Shown here: piece by piece, positions 16,201 to 22,280 of the stretch
Layout of the letters: the number at the start of each line of letters is the position of its first letter
Position numbering within the stretch: the stretch's first letter is position 1
Origin: DATFEN01 sp035691285
GTDB taxonomy: Bacteria; Acidobacteriota; Vicinamibacteria; Fen-336
Assembly (NCBI GenBank): GCA_035691285.1
Contig: DASSJI010000201.1
Coordinates: 1 to 22,280 of the forward strand
DNA: 22,280 bases
Direction of reading: 5' to 3'
The notes under the pieces: model-generated
Databases searched by the model: none
Told to the model about the DNA's origin: nothing
Seen by the model: the letters and a program-made list of their open reading frames with translations, nothing else
Position numbers and translations under genes: made by a program

Positions 16201-16377
16201 AGGGTGTGCGCGGCCGGGAGCAGCGGGGCGCGCACGGAGGGCTTCGAGCACCGCACTTTCCACCCGGGCTTCTTCCGGGGCCTCTCGGGGATCGGATACC
16301 AGCTTCTGCGCATGGCCGCGCCCTCGAGGCTTCCCTCGGTCCTGGGATTCGAGGCGTGGGTGAGGAAGGCGTCATGA
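13252..16377 (+). CDS. lanM: Class II lanthipeptide synthetase (LanM), CCG-type cyclase
   Basis: The 1041-residue bifunctional enzyme dehydrates Ser/Thr in the precursor and adds Cys to the dehydrated residues. The N-terminal DUF4135 dehydratase (about 130-610) carries the kinase-like phosphorylation residues: Lys295 in VVYKPRDVGLE, Asp370-His372-Asn375 in GTDAHRENV and Asp387 in LVDAEMLL. These correspond to the catalytic set defined in CylM. The LanC-like cyclase (about 690-1041) shows repeated GxxG helical-barrel motifs and zinc ligands Cys903 (AWCHGAAG) and Cys948-Cys949 (LCCGNLGRGE). The CCG form, instead of C-H-G, is the type found in ProcM-like enzymes. Length is usual for the family. 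ATG 13252 has GGGAG nine bases upstream, inside a hairpin. The stop overlaps the next ATG, so it is translationally coupled to the GNAT gene. The substrate is the adjacent precursor. Confidence 0.96.
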   Translation: MRPALRAAPATSERDRLEIARGAATLLESLGGTEGAVPTVEQGREVLQRWAEAFSRGDAPAFERRLRWDGLDADGVLRALVRPAQPTGALPPAWTAWLDRFLEQSSALVASLGTPELEAELERLTPSPAPPFIEVWAAMVRSARRALADAGGTFEGIQEAAYATLESSLVAELSAAGEMALFQAFRGRGEPSGAGACDADYAGFVHGLLGGGLVDVFKAYPVLARQCAVLASTWVEATLELLTRLRRDRDAIAAAFGALPLGEVCRIAPALSDRHDGGRRVAVLTFSSGLSVVYKPRDVGLESALQAFQAWLSSRGLHDLPGVPRVLEREGYGWAEFVEQEPFRDREQVAEYFRRAGTLLGILHVLRGTDAHRENVVATRRGPALVDAEMLLQPRDANEEADSRAEGPIDGAAHGVRRSCLSSGLVTLLEVDASGACDDVGGLMPPSSRPAGTGARSWRALRSDTLGFVLEASARPPARNLVILDGVVQRPERFATEIREGFARAYRFFLAERSCLLDPQGPLALFASRRSRILFRPSDQYGACLQLLAAPRYQARGLDRSIALEILNRVFLHEEERPRLWPLVADERRALEELDVPRYLLAVDERELAAASGERVSGHLARSGLDAVMDGVRGLSEEDLSLQLDVLGSALEAVEAPSSGEGPVSSREGEALWLRAAELLGDAILARGRRGGDHELAWSDCDSRGPHGRHDLYRGRAGIALFFAALAAVTRHARFAEAAASLRRPFESALDASSPASPLGWPSIGACGGLGSVVFAVATAGRLLEDSAWTELALRWAAGITPERIERDPHLDVVEGTAGALLALLSLDRDSAPWIEERTIRCARRLVDARLASAGFAHGAAGVVYALSRACERAADAALAADVRRARRAARGLPSPAGMTAWCHGAAGVGLALALTPEAFRDEELLEELRAAAHATAGAPPHRVDHLCCGNLGRGEALLAMGTRLGDPGLVASSQAIASRIAVRVCAAGSSGARTEGFEHRTFHPGFFRGLSGIGYQLLRMAAPSRLPSVLGFEAWVRKAS

Positions 16378-17315
16378 GCCGGCTGACGACGGAAGCGTTC
16401 ACGCTCGCTCCGCTCGAGGCCTCGATGGCCGAGGCGTTCTGGGGAATGACGTTCCCGGTCTACCGGCATCTCCTGAGCCTTCGCCCCTCGCCCCGTCACC
16501 CCGAGCAGGGGGATGACAGGCCCATCCAGCCCACGGGCTTCGTCGCGCGAGCCGGTGGCGAGCCCGTCGGGCTCGCCCTGGCCGAGCTGCCGCTCGGGAG
16601 CTCGGAGGCCTCTCCCGAGGTGCTGTCCCTGTTCGTGCGCCTGGAGAGCCGGAACCGCGGCGTCGGCACCGCGCTCCTGGACCGTCTGCAAACCCACGTC
16701 CGCGAGCGGGGATTCGCGGAGCTCAGGGCGGTCTTCATGGGGAACAGGCCCGGCAACGATGCCCTGCTCCGTGTCCTGGCGAAGCTGGGCTGGAGCGCGC
16801 CCGAGGTTCGGACGGTCACGCTGCGCTTCTCGCCCCGTGGGGCCCGCAACTGCCCATGGTACGGCAGGGTCAAGCTCTCGCACGAGTACGAGATCTTCCC
16901 CTGGACGGCGCTCCTGCCCCGCGAGCGTGAAGAGCTCCAGCGCTCCCAGGCGGAAGCGCCGTGGATCCCGGCGGGACTCGTGCCGTGGGAGCACGACTTC
17001 CACTCGTTCGATCCGGTCTCCAGCCTCGGGCTTCGGTACCGGGGCCAGGTGGTGGGCTGGGTCATCAACCACCGGGTTCCACCGGCGACCGTGCGCTTCA
17101 CCTGCAGCTTCATGCGCAAGGATCTCGGTCGCCGGGGACGCATCCTGCCGCTCTACACTGCCTCCCTGGAGCGCCTGGAGGCGGCCGGCTGCACCGACTG
17201 TCTCTTCATCACGCCGATGATGTTCGAGACGATGGTGGACTTCGTCAGGAACCGCTGCGCGCCGTGGGAAGGCGTCCTGACGGAGACCTACGGCGTCTCG
17301 AAGCGGCTGGTCTGA
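16374..17315 (+). CDS. Two-domain GNAT acyltransferase, probable peptide tailoring enzyme
   Basis: The 313-residue protein starts on the ATGA overlap with lanM, so the two are coupled. It holds two GNAT folds. The N-terminal one (about 1-155) has a clear acyl-CoA motif A, RNRGVGTALL (Arg93-Asn94-Arg95-Gly96-Val97-Gly98). The C-terminal one (about 165-313) has the looser but related KDLGRRGRILPLY (249-261), preceded by a beta strand with VGWVINHR. GNAT enzymes move an acyl group from CoA or a carrier protein to an amine. In NHLP/Nif11 clusters of the selidamide group, GNAT enzymes attach fatty acids to Lys or ornithine side chains of the core. The core here has three Lys, and its N terminus is freed on cleavage. 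A fatty acyltransferase or N-acetyltransferase role is therefore likely; the acyl donor cannot be read from sequence. Confidence 0.85.
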   Translation: MSRLTTEAFTLAPLEASMAEAFWGMTFPVYRHLLSLRPSPRHPEQGDDRPIQPTGFVARAGGEPVGLALAELPLGSSEASPEVLSLFVRLESRNRGVGTALLDRLQTHVRERGFAELRAVFMGNRPGNDALLRVLAKLGWSAPEVRTVTLRFSPRGARNCPWYGRVKLSHEYEIFPWTALLPREREELQRSQAEAPWIPAGLVPWEHDFHSFDPVSSLGLRYRGQVVGWVINHRVPPATVRFTCSFMRKDLGRRGRILPLYTASLERLEAAGCTDCLFITPMMFETMVDFVRNRCAPWEGVLTETYGVSKRLV

Positions 17316-17322
17316 GCCCGGG

Positions 17323-18546
17323 ATGCCGCCTCACTTCTCGGAAGCCGAACGCGGTCGCTTCCTGGGGGAGCTCTGGCCGAAGTGGCACCGCGGCGTCCAC
17401 CATTTTCGCCGACCCTTCTCGCGGCCGATGGCGACCGAGGCCGACTACTGGGAGGTCGTCCGGAACTGGTCGAGGGAGGTCCGCACCGGCTTGCGCGCGG
17501 TCCACCCGAGGTGGGTCGACGAGGACCTCCTGCCATCCGACGCCGATGGCGGGCTCAGGTCCTTCTGTCGTCGCCTGGACGACCGCAACGAGCGGGACTG
17601 GTACCTCTACCAGCCGGACGGCGTCCAGCAGTGGAATCCGGCGTTGTGGCACCGCGCGGTCGAGCTGCTGCGGCCCATCCTGGAACACGTGGGCGGCCTC
17701 CCGCCCGGCGGGATCCGGTTCGAGCTCTTCCTCGGCCGCTACAGCCGCACGGTGACCGGCGTGCACCGCGACGAGGCGGACGGCCTGGCCTTCGTCGCCC
17801 TCGGGCCGAAGCGGCTCTACTTCTGGCCCCGTGAGACCTTCGAGGACCGCTGGGCCTCTCCCGACCGGACGCACTTCCAGACCGGTGTCTGGGGCTTCGA
17901 GAGGTACCTGGACTCCGCGATCGTCGTGGAGGCCGACGCAGGCGACATCATCTATTGGCCTCGCGGCTACTACCACGTCGGGGCCTCGCCGGATCACTGG
18001 TCCGGCATGGTGACGCTGAGCCTGTGGTGGCAGGCTTCCGCGCAGCGCGCGGTGCAGGCCGTCGTCGACACGCTCCTGAGCCGCGATGGCGTTCCCGCCG
18101 CCTATCCGCTGGACTTCGGCGACCTGGCGTCGGCGGCGGCATCGCTGCCGACCGCACTGCGGGACGCTTCCGGGGCCGCGCGCCGGGCGCTCGAGGCCCA
18201 CTGGGACGACGCCCTGTCCGACGCCTGGGCCCGGGTCGTGACGGGCTACGGCTTCCTGACGACGCCCGCTCCGCAGCTGGTGGCCGGGAGCAGGGCGGCG
18301 CGCTACTTCGTGCGGCATCCGATCGCGGTCGTCGAGGTCGCCGGACGGCCCGTCGTGTTCGCTTGCGGTCACAGGCTGCGGGCCTTGCCGGGCGGGGACC
18401 CGGCGCTCGCGGGCCGGCTGCGCGGACTCCCGCTCGGTGGGACTCTCGATGTCCGCGCGGCCCTCGCGAGCGACGCGCTTCCCTCGGCGGAGCGAGATCA
18501 GTTGCTTGCGGGGCTCGAGGCCGTGGGGGCGCTCGTGCCTGCCTGA
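17323..18546 (+). CDS. JmjC/cupin-type Fe(II)/2-oxoglutarate oxygenase
   Basis: This 407-residue protein resembles the cupin-fold hydroxylases related to the bacterial ribosomal oxygenases and JmjC proteins. The N-terminal region (about 1-110) is helical. The double-stranded beta-helix core has GVHRDEADGLAFV, with His148 and Asp150 as iron ligands, and a second strand DIIYWPRGYYHVG, with His218 as the third ligand. Together these give a full His-x-Asp...His triad. The C-terminal 190 residues look like a dimerisation helix plus a winged-helix-like end, as in ribosomal oxygenases. It follows the GNAT gene by 7 bases. As a second predicted oxygenase in the cluster, it would add a different hydroxyl from the beta-hydroxylase at 7859, but its residue target is unknown. 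Its last 49 bases overlap the 3' end of the convergent asparagine-synthetase gene. Confidence 0.85.
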   Translation: MPPHFSEAERGRFLGELWPKWHRGVHHFRRPFSRPMATEADYWEVVRNWSREVRTGLRAVHPRWVDEDLLPSDADGGLRSFCRRLDDRNERDWYLYQPDGVQQWNPALWHRAVELLRPILEHVGGLPPGGIRFELFLGRYSRTVTGVHRDEADGLAFVALGPKRLYFWPRETFEDRWASPDRTHFQTGVWGFERYLDSAIVVEADAGDIIYWPRGYYHVGASPDHWSGMVTLSLWWQASAQRAVQAVVDTLLSRDGVPAAYPLDFGDLASAAASLPTALRDASGAARRALEAHWDDALSDAWARVVTGYGFLTTPAPQLVAGSRAARYFVRHPIAVVEVAGRPVVFACGHRLRALPGGDPALAGRLRGLPLGGTLDVRAALASDALPSAERDQLLAGLEAVGALVPA

Positions 18547-20318
18547 CGGCGCGAGAAGCGCGCCGGATCGAAGCTCCGCACGAACAACTCGTCGAGCAGG
18601 TGAACGACGAAGACGTGGTCGAGCGCGGTGTAGTCCCCCGCGCGCAGGAAGCCTTCGCAGCGCTCCCACGGGAAGTAGCCCTTGGCGAGGACGGCCTCGC
18701 GGGAGAGGAGCTGGCGCAGCGGCGAGCCTTCCGGCAGGGAGCAGATGAGCCGCGTGACGGCGGGGGCCGACCTGTTGAAGCCCAGCTTCGGCCGTCGCAC
18801 GACCTCGTCCGGCAGCCACGCGGCCACGGCGCGGCGCAGCAGCGCCTTCCCCGAGAACAGCTCGCGTCGCGCCGGCTCGGGAAAGGCGGCGGAGTACTCG
18901 ACGAGCCGATGGTCCAGGAACGGCACCCGCACCTCGACGTGTCCCGCCATGCCCATGCGGTCCTCGAAGCGAAGCAGCGACGTGGCGAGCCGGGAGTGTT
19001 CGGCGCGCAGCTCGGCCGCGACGACCCCGGCCAGCCGCGGCAGGTCGGGAGCGGCGTTCGAGTCGTCGTCGGCGAGCCGGGCTCGGAGGTCCTCGAGGAC
19101 GCCCTCGCCGAAGGCGGGCCAGCCGCGGTAGGTGGGGCGCACGCGCTCCTCGAGATGCCGGAGGAGCGCCAGCGCCTGGTAGCGGGCGTAGCTGGGGCAG
19201 TAGCCCGTCAGGATCTCGTCGACGCCTTGTCCCGACAGCAGCACCTTGGCGCCGTCGGCTCGCACGGCGCGCGCCAGCGCGTAGCGCCCCACATATCCGA
19301 GGTCGAACTCCCCTTCGGCGGCCCAGGCGACGAAGGGCAGCGCCTCCAGCGTGGCCGCGTCGCCGGGACAAGGGACCGCGGTGTTCCGCACCCGAAGCGA
19401 CGCGGCGACGAGGCGCGCATGGGCGACATCGGCGCTCTCGTCGTCTCCGAAGTCGACGGTGTAGGTGCGGATGTCCCTGCGATCGGCGCGCACGATCGCG
19501 GCCACGAGCGCCGCCGAGTCGACGCCGCCCGAGAGCGCGGCGGCCACCGGCACGTCGGACACGAGCTGCATCCGCACCGCTTCCTCGAAGAGCTCGCGGA
19601 AGCGCTCCACCGGTTGCTCGGGGCCGCCGCCGTCACTGGCCTCGCTGGGCTCGTAGCGCCAGTAGCGCTCGACGCGGTGGCCTTCCGGGGCCGCGACGAG
19701 AAAGCATCCGGCTCCGAGCTCCCGGATCCCCTCGAACGCCGTGCGCGTGAGGGGGGAGCCGAGGTCCGCGCCCCCGAGGTAGCCGAGCAGGTCGAGCCGG
19801 CGAGGGACGCCCTGCGCAGCGAGGAGCGCCTTGGCCTCGGAGGCGAACAGGATGCGGTCGCGCTGCGGGAGGACGGCGAGGGGCTTGATGCCGCTGCGGT
19901 CGCGCGCCAGGAATAGGCGCCGCCGCCTCTGGTCCCAGAGCGCGAACGCGAAGATGCCGCGCAGCCGCTCCACGCAGGACTCGCCCCACTCCTCCCAGGC
20001 GTGGACGATGACCTCGGTGTCGCTGCGCGTGGCGATGCGGTGGCCCCGGCCCTCGAGCACCCGGGCCAGCTCGCGGTAGTTGTAGATCTCGCCGTTGCTC
20101 GCGACCCAGACGGTGCGGTCCTCGTTCGGCATCGGCTGGCCGCCGCCCTCGAGGTCGATGATGGCGAGGCGGCGGAAGCCGATGGCGATGCCGTCGTCCT
20201 CCAGGTATCCCTCGCCGTCGGGACCCCGGTACCAGAGGGTCTCCAGCATCGGCTCGAGCTCGCCGCGCGCCACCGGGCGGGCCGGGCCGTAATTGAAGAT
20301 GCCGGCGAAGCCGCACAT
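18498..20318 (-). CDS. asnB: Glutamine-hydrolysing asparagine synthetase (AsnB family)
   Basis: The 606-residue protein makes Asn from Asp, glutamine and ATP, or amidates another carboxylate by the same chemistry. The start is set at 20318 because catalytic Cys2 must follow the initiator Met (MCGFAGIF); an upstream frame opening at 20360 would bury it. The glutaminase domain has Arg49/50, Asn75-Gly76-Glu77 (SNGEIYNY) and Asp100, and is intact. The synthetase domain has the ATP-pyrophosphate loop SGGVDS at 263-268 and the downstream LLSGQGVDEILTGY block. Lasso-peptide cyclases share this family but usually lack the glutaminase, so that role is unlikely. Its 3' end overlaps the JmjC gene in the opposite direction by 49 bases. 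It may simply supply Asn, or it may amidate Asp in the peptide; the latter is speculation from context. No convincing promoter or ribosome site was found upstream. Confidence 0.92.
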   Translation of the reverse strand: MCGFAGIFNYGPARPVARGELEPMLETLWYRGPDGEGYLEDDGIAIGFRRLAIIDLEGGGQPMPNEDRTVWVASNGEIYNYRELARVLEGRGHRIATRSDTEVIVHAWEEWGESCVERLRGIFAFALWDQRRRRLFLARDRSGIKPLAVLPQRDRILFASEAKALLAAQGVPRRLDLLGYLGGADLGSPLTRTAFEGIRELGAGCFLVAAPEGHRVERYWRYEPSEASDGGGPEQPVERFRELFEEAVRMQLVSDVPVAAALSGGVDSAALVAAIVRADRRDIRTYTVDFGDDESADVAHARLVAASLRVRNTAVPCPGDAATLEALPFVAWAAEGEFDLGYVGRYALARAVRADGAKVLLSGQGVDEILTGYCPSYARYQALALLRHLEERVRPTYRGWPAFGEGVLEDLRARLADDDSNAAPDLPRLAGVVAAELRAEHSRLATSLLRFEDRMGMAGHVEVRVPFLDHRLVEYSAAFPEPARRELFSGKALLRRAVAAWLPDEVVRRPKLGFNRSAPAVTRLICSLPEGSPLRQLLSREAVLAKGYFPWERCEGFLRAGDYTALDHVFVVHLLDELFVRSFDPARFSRRQAGTSAPTASSPASN

Positions 20319-20408
20319 GTGAAGATGGGCCGGCGCAGGCCGGCGTCGGAAATGTATCACCGGCGCCCTTCACGGACGTGATCGGGCTCTCACCTCGCGA
20401 AGCTGTGC

Positions 20409-20436
20409 TTGACATGCGAGGCCACGCCGCTAGACT
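20409..20436 (+). promoter_or_regulatory. Sigma-70-type promoter of the TolC-like gene
   Basis: A perfect TTGACA -35 element (20409-20414) is followed after 16 bases by TAGACT (20431-20436), which matches the -10 consensus at four of six positions. Transcription would begin near 20443, about 10 bases before ATG 20453. That leaves almost no leader and no clear ribosome site. The promoter indicates constitutive expression, in contrast to the sigma-54 control predicted for the precursor. Confidence 0.65.
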
Positions 20437-20452
20437 TAGCCCCCGCTGGCCC

Positions 20453-22280
20453 ATGAAGAGAGCACTCTCCCTGGCGGCCGCATCGGCGTGGGTCGGGCTC
20501 CTGGTCGCCGCGAGCGCGAGCGCGCAGAGCCAGGGCTACCAGCCGCCGGTGTTCCGCGCCGACGAGAAGGGCCTGCGACTCATCGACGCGGTCCGCCTGT
20601 CCCTCCAGCACGACCCTTTCATCCTGCTCCAGGAGGCCGACTCCATGGGGCGGAAGGGAGTCGCGCGGGAGCTCTCGGGGCAGTTCGACTACACGCTCCG
20701 AGGCAGCGGCGCGTTCGACTACCTCGAGCAGGAGCTGCCCGAGAGCGTCAAGCGCCAGCAGCGCAAGGACCGGCAGGACCTGATCGACGTCCAGCCCGGC
20801 GTCATCAGCCTTTCCGAAAGCCTGGACGCTCTCACGAGGAACCTGGCGGACCCGCGGGTCCTGACAGATCCCGACAGCGTGGATCTGACCGCCGGGATCA
20901 CCGACGACCAGACCCGGATCGAGGCCTTGGCCCTGCAGACCAACCTCTCCCTCATCACGCAGCTCATCAACGCGGCCACGAGCCCGACGCTCCGGCAGAA
21001 CCTCATCGACCTGCGTCAGCAGACCTTCGAGCTGGGACAGGAGCAGATCCAGCGCGCGGGCCGGGAGGCCAACCGCGTACGCCTCGAGATCGAGAAGGCC
21101 CTGCAGGACCTCGGGGCCGCCCCGGTCGACGAGTGGCGACGGAGCGCGAAGCTCCACCTCGATCTCGCGAAGCAGTTCCGGAGCGGCATCGGCATCGCGC
21201 CCTTCTTCGACCTCACCTATTCGGCCCAGAACTTCAAGGGCAAGGAGTCGACGGACATCGCCAAGGGCGGGCAGGGCGTCCGCGATACCTATCGATCCGA
21301 GGTGGGCTTCGACGTCCGTGTCCCGCTGCTCCGGGGCCTCGGCAAGTCGTCCGTCGCCGCGGCGGAGACGGCGGCGCGCAAGGACTACGAGGCGAGCCGG
21401 TTCTCGCTGCTCCACGAGAAGTCCCGGAGCGTCCTCGAGACGGCGCGCGCCTACTGGGAGCTCCGGGCCGCGAGCGAGGAGCTGGAGGTGGCGCGCCGCT
21501 CCGAGAAGCTCGAAGCGGAGCTTCTGGCCCTGACCCAGGCGCTGATCAGTGCGAAGGAGAGGCCGCGCTCGGACGAGGCGCGTGTCCTGGCGAGCCACGC
21601 CGACGCCCTGGCGCGCGTCGCGTCGGGCGAGCGGCGTCTGAGCGACACGCGCGTCAACCTGGCGCGGGTGATGGGCATGGCCCTCGAGAGCGCGCAGAGC
21701 GCGCCGCTGCCCGCCGATCCGTTCCCCGAGCCGCCGCCGGACCTCGCGACGAACGTCGAGGCGGTCGCGACCCTGGCCCGCGAAGCGGTCGAGCAGCGCA
21801 TGGACCGCAAGGCCCTCGTCCTGCTCGAGGAGGCGGCGGGAGTGCTCGCCACCGGAGCCCGGAAGGACACGAAGCCGCGCCTCGACCTCCAGGGCCGCCT
21901 GTTCGGTACCTCGACGGGCGAGGCCAAGCTCACCGACCTCGACCGCTGGGTGTTCAAGAGCGCGAGCGGAGCCCTGGCCCTCGAGGTGCCCTTCGCCAAC
22001 GACACCCTGCGCGGGCGGCTGGCGCAGCGCGAGTCGAGCCTCGACATCGCCGAGATCGACTCGGCCGACCGCGCGAGGACGATCACGCTGAACGTGTTCC
22101 GCCTGTCCCAGTCGCTGCAGGCGGCCGCGGACCAGCTCGCGAGGGCGGAGGATGCGGTCCGCAGCTACGACAAGACGATCGAGGACGAGCAGGCCAAGCT
22201 CAAGGCGGGAGACTCCACGCTGGTGGACACGATCCTCACCGAGCAGCAGACGACGGCCGCGCGGCTGGCCCGCGTTGCGG
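20453..22280 (+). CDS. TolC-family outer-membrane efflux protein (partial, runs off the window end)
   Basis: The frame stays open to the last base, giving at least 609 residues, so the 3' end is outside the window. Residues 1-24 form a signal peptide ending ASA before QSQG. The body matches the TolC fold: a start block LRLIDAVRLSLQHDP typical of outer-membrane efflux proteins, beta strands near 80 and 250, and long Ala/Glu/Arg-rich helices (about 305-440 and after 570) with the repeat-style phrases ETARAYWELRAA and NLARVMGM. A charged helical stretch (about 95-245) lies between the first two strands and is longer than in classical TolC. The protein should form the outer-membrane tunnel for the HlyD/ABC exporters at 619-7853. 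ATG 20453 is chosen for the signal peptide; an in-frame ATG at 20414 falls within the -35 element. Confidence 0.9.
   Translation, partial: MKRALSLAAASAWVGLLVAASASAQSQGYQPPVFRADEKGLRLIDAVRLSLQHDPFILLQEADSMGRKGVARELSGQFDYTLRGSGAFDYLEQELPESVKRQQRKDRQDLIDVQPGVISLSESLDALTRNLADPRVLTDPDSVDLTAGITDDQTRIEALALQTNLSLITQLINAATSPTLRQNLIDLRQQTFELGQEQIQRAGREANRVRLEIEKALQDLGAAPVDEWRRSAKLHLDLAKQFRSGIGIAPFFDLTYSAQNFKGKESTDIAKGGQGVRDTYRSEVGFDVRVPLLRGLGKSSVAAAETAARKDYEASRFSLLHEKSRSVLETARAYWELRAASEELEVARRSEKLEAELLALTQALISAKERPRSDEARVLASHADALARVASGERRLSDTRVNLARVMGMALESAQSAPLPADPFPEPPPDLATNVEAVATLAREAVEQRMDRKALVLLEEAAGVLATGARKDTKPRLDLQGRLFGTSTGEAKLTDLDRWVFKSASGALALEVPFANDTLRGRLAQRESSLDIAEIDSADRARTITLNVFRLSQSLQAAADQLARAEDAVRSYDKTIEDEQAKLKAGDSTLVDTILTEQQTTAARLARVA

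Noticed and set aside
18498..20318. Asparagine synthetase homologue as a lasso-peptide cyclase
   Set aside because: The complete glutaminase domain with Cys2 is retained, and I saw no lasso B-type leader peptidase or recognition-protein gene in the window; the precursor is of NHLP/LanM type.
20329..20344. GCCGGC-GCAG-GCCGGC inverted repeat ahead of asnB
   Set aside because: Short self-complementary GC hexamers are expected by chance in DNA this GC-rich, and no known operator pattern is evident.
20414..20452. In-frame ATG at 20414 as the start of the TolC-like protein
   Set aside because: It lies within the -35 element and would place about 13 residues with Arg and Pro ahead of a normal signal peptide.
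1..22280. Search by eye for tRNAs, CRISPR arrays, insertion-sequence ends and phage attachment sites
   Set aside because: No cloverleaf-like sequences, spaced direct repeats, transposase motifs or flanking duplications were seen.

Overview
The window is very GC-rich bacterial DNA with a strong G/C bias at third codon positions. It comes from a Gram-negative organism, because it encodes a TolC-type outer-membrane protein, a HlyD-type periplasmic adaptor and lipoproteins. The style of the sigma-54 activator and the overall gene set would suit Acidobacteriota or Myxococcota, but I cannot settle the phylum from the sequence alone.

Almost the whole window reads as one RiPP (ribosomally made, modified peptide) locus of the NHLP/LanM type. 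The left arm (69-8692, + strand) is a tight operon: a small lipoprotein, an NHLM-type HlyD adaptor, a C39-peptidase ABC exporter, a second NHLM-type ABC exporter that carries two FHA domains, and an aspartyl/asparaginyl beta-hydroxylase homologue. A minus-strand secreted protein with two DUF3060-like domains (8700-9515) separates this from the right arm. The right arm (9644-18546, + strand) holds a sigma-54 activator ATPase, a HAD-phosphatase/kinase-like fusion, a second small lipoprotein, the precursor peptide, a class II lanthipeptide synthetase (LanM), a two-domain GNAT acyltransferase and a JmjC/cupin oxygenase. It is followed by a convergent asparagine-synthetase gene (18498-20318, - strand) and a TolC-like gene (20453 to the window end, + strand).

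The central object is the 105-residue precursor at 12876-13193. It has a nitrile-hydratase-like leader ending in Gly-Gly and a 20-residue core, LGDKAKCSAKMSSIINISAG. In the proposed scheme LanM dehydrates Ser and may close a lanthionine on the single Cys. The beta-hydroxylase, GNAT protein, JmjC protein and asparagine synthetase are candidate tailoring enzymes. The C39 transporter cuts after Gly-Gly and exports the product through HlyD and TolC.

Regulation is unusually readable. A near-consensus sigma-54 promoter (12817-12832) sits 44 bases before the precursor start, a symmetric operator-like element lies about 100 bases further upstream, and a sigma-54 activator is encoded 2 kb away. A 14-bp hairpin between precursor and lanM buries the lanM ribosome-binding site. 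No tRNA, rRNA, CRISPR array, insertion sequence or attachment site was seen, and there is no gene-free stretch longer than 300 bases.
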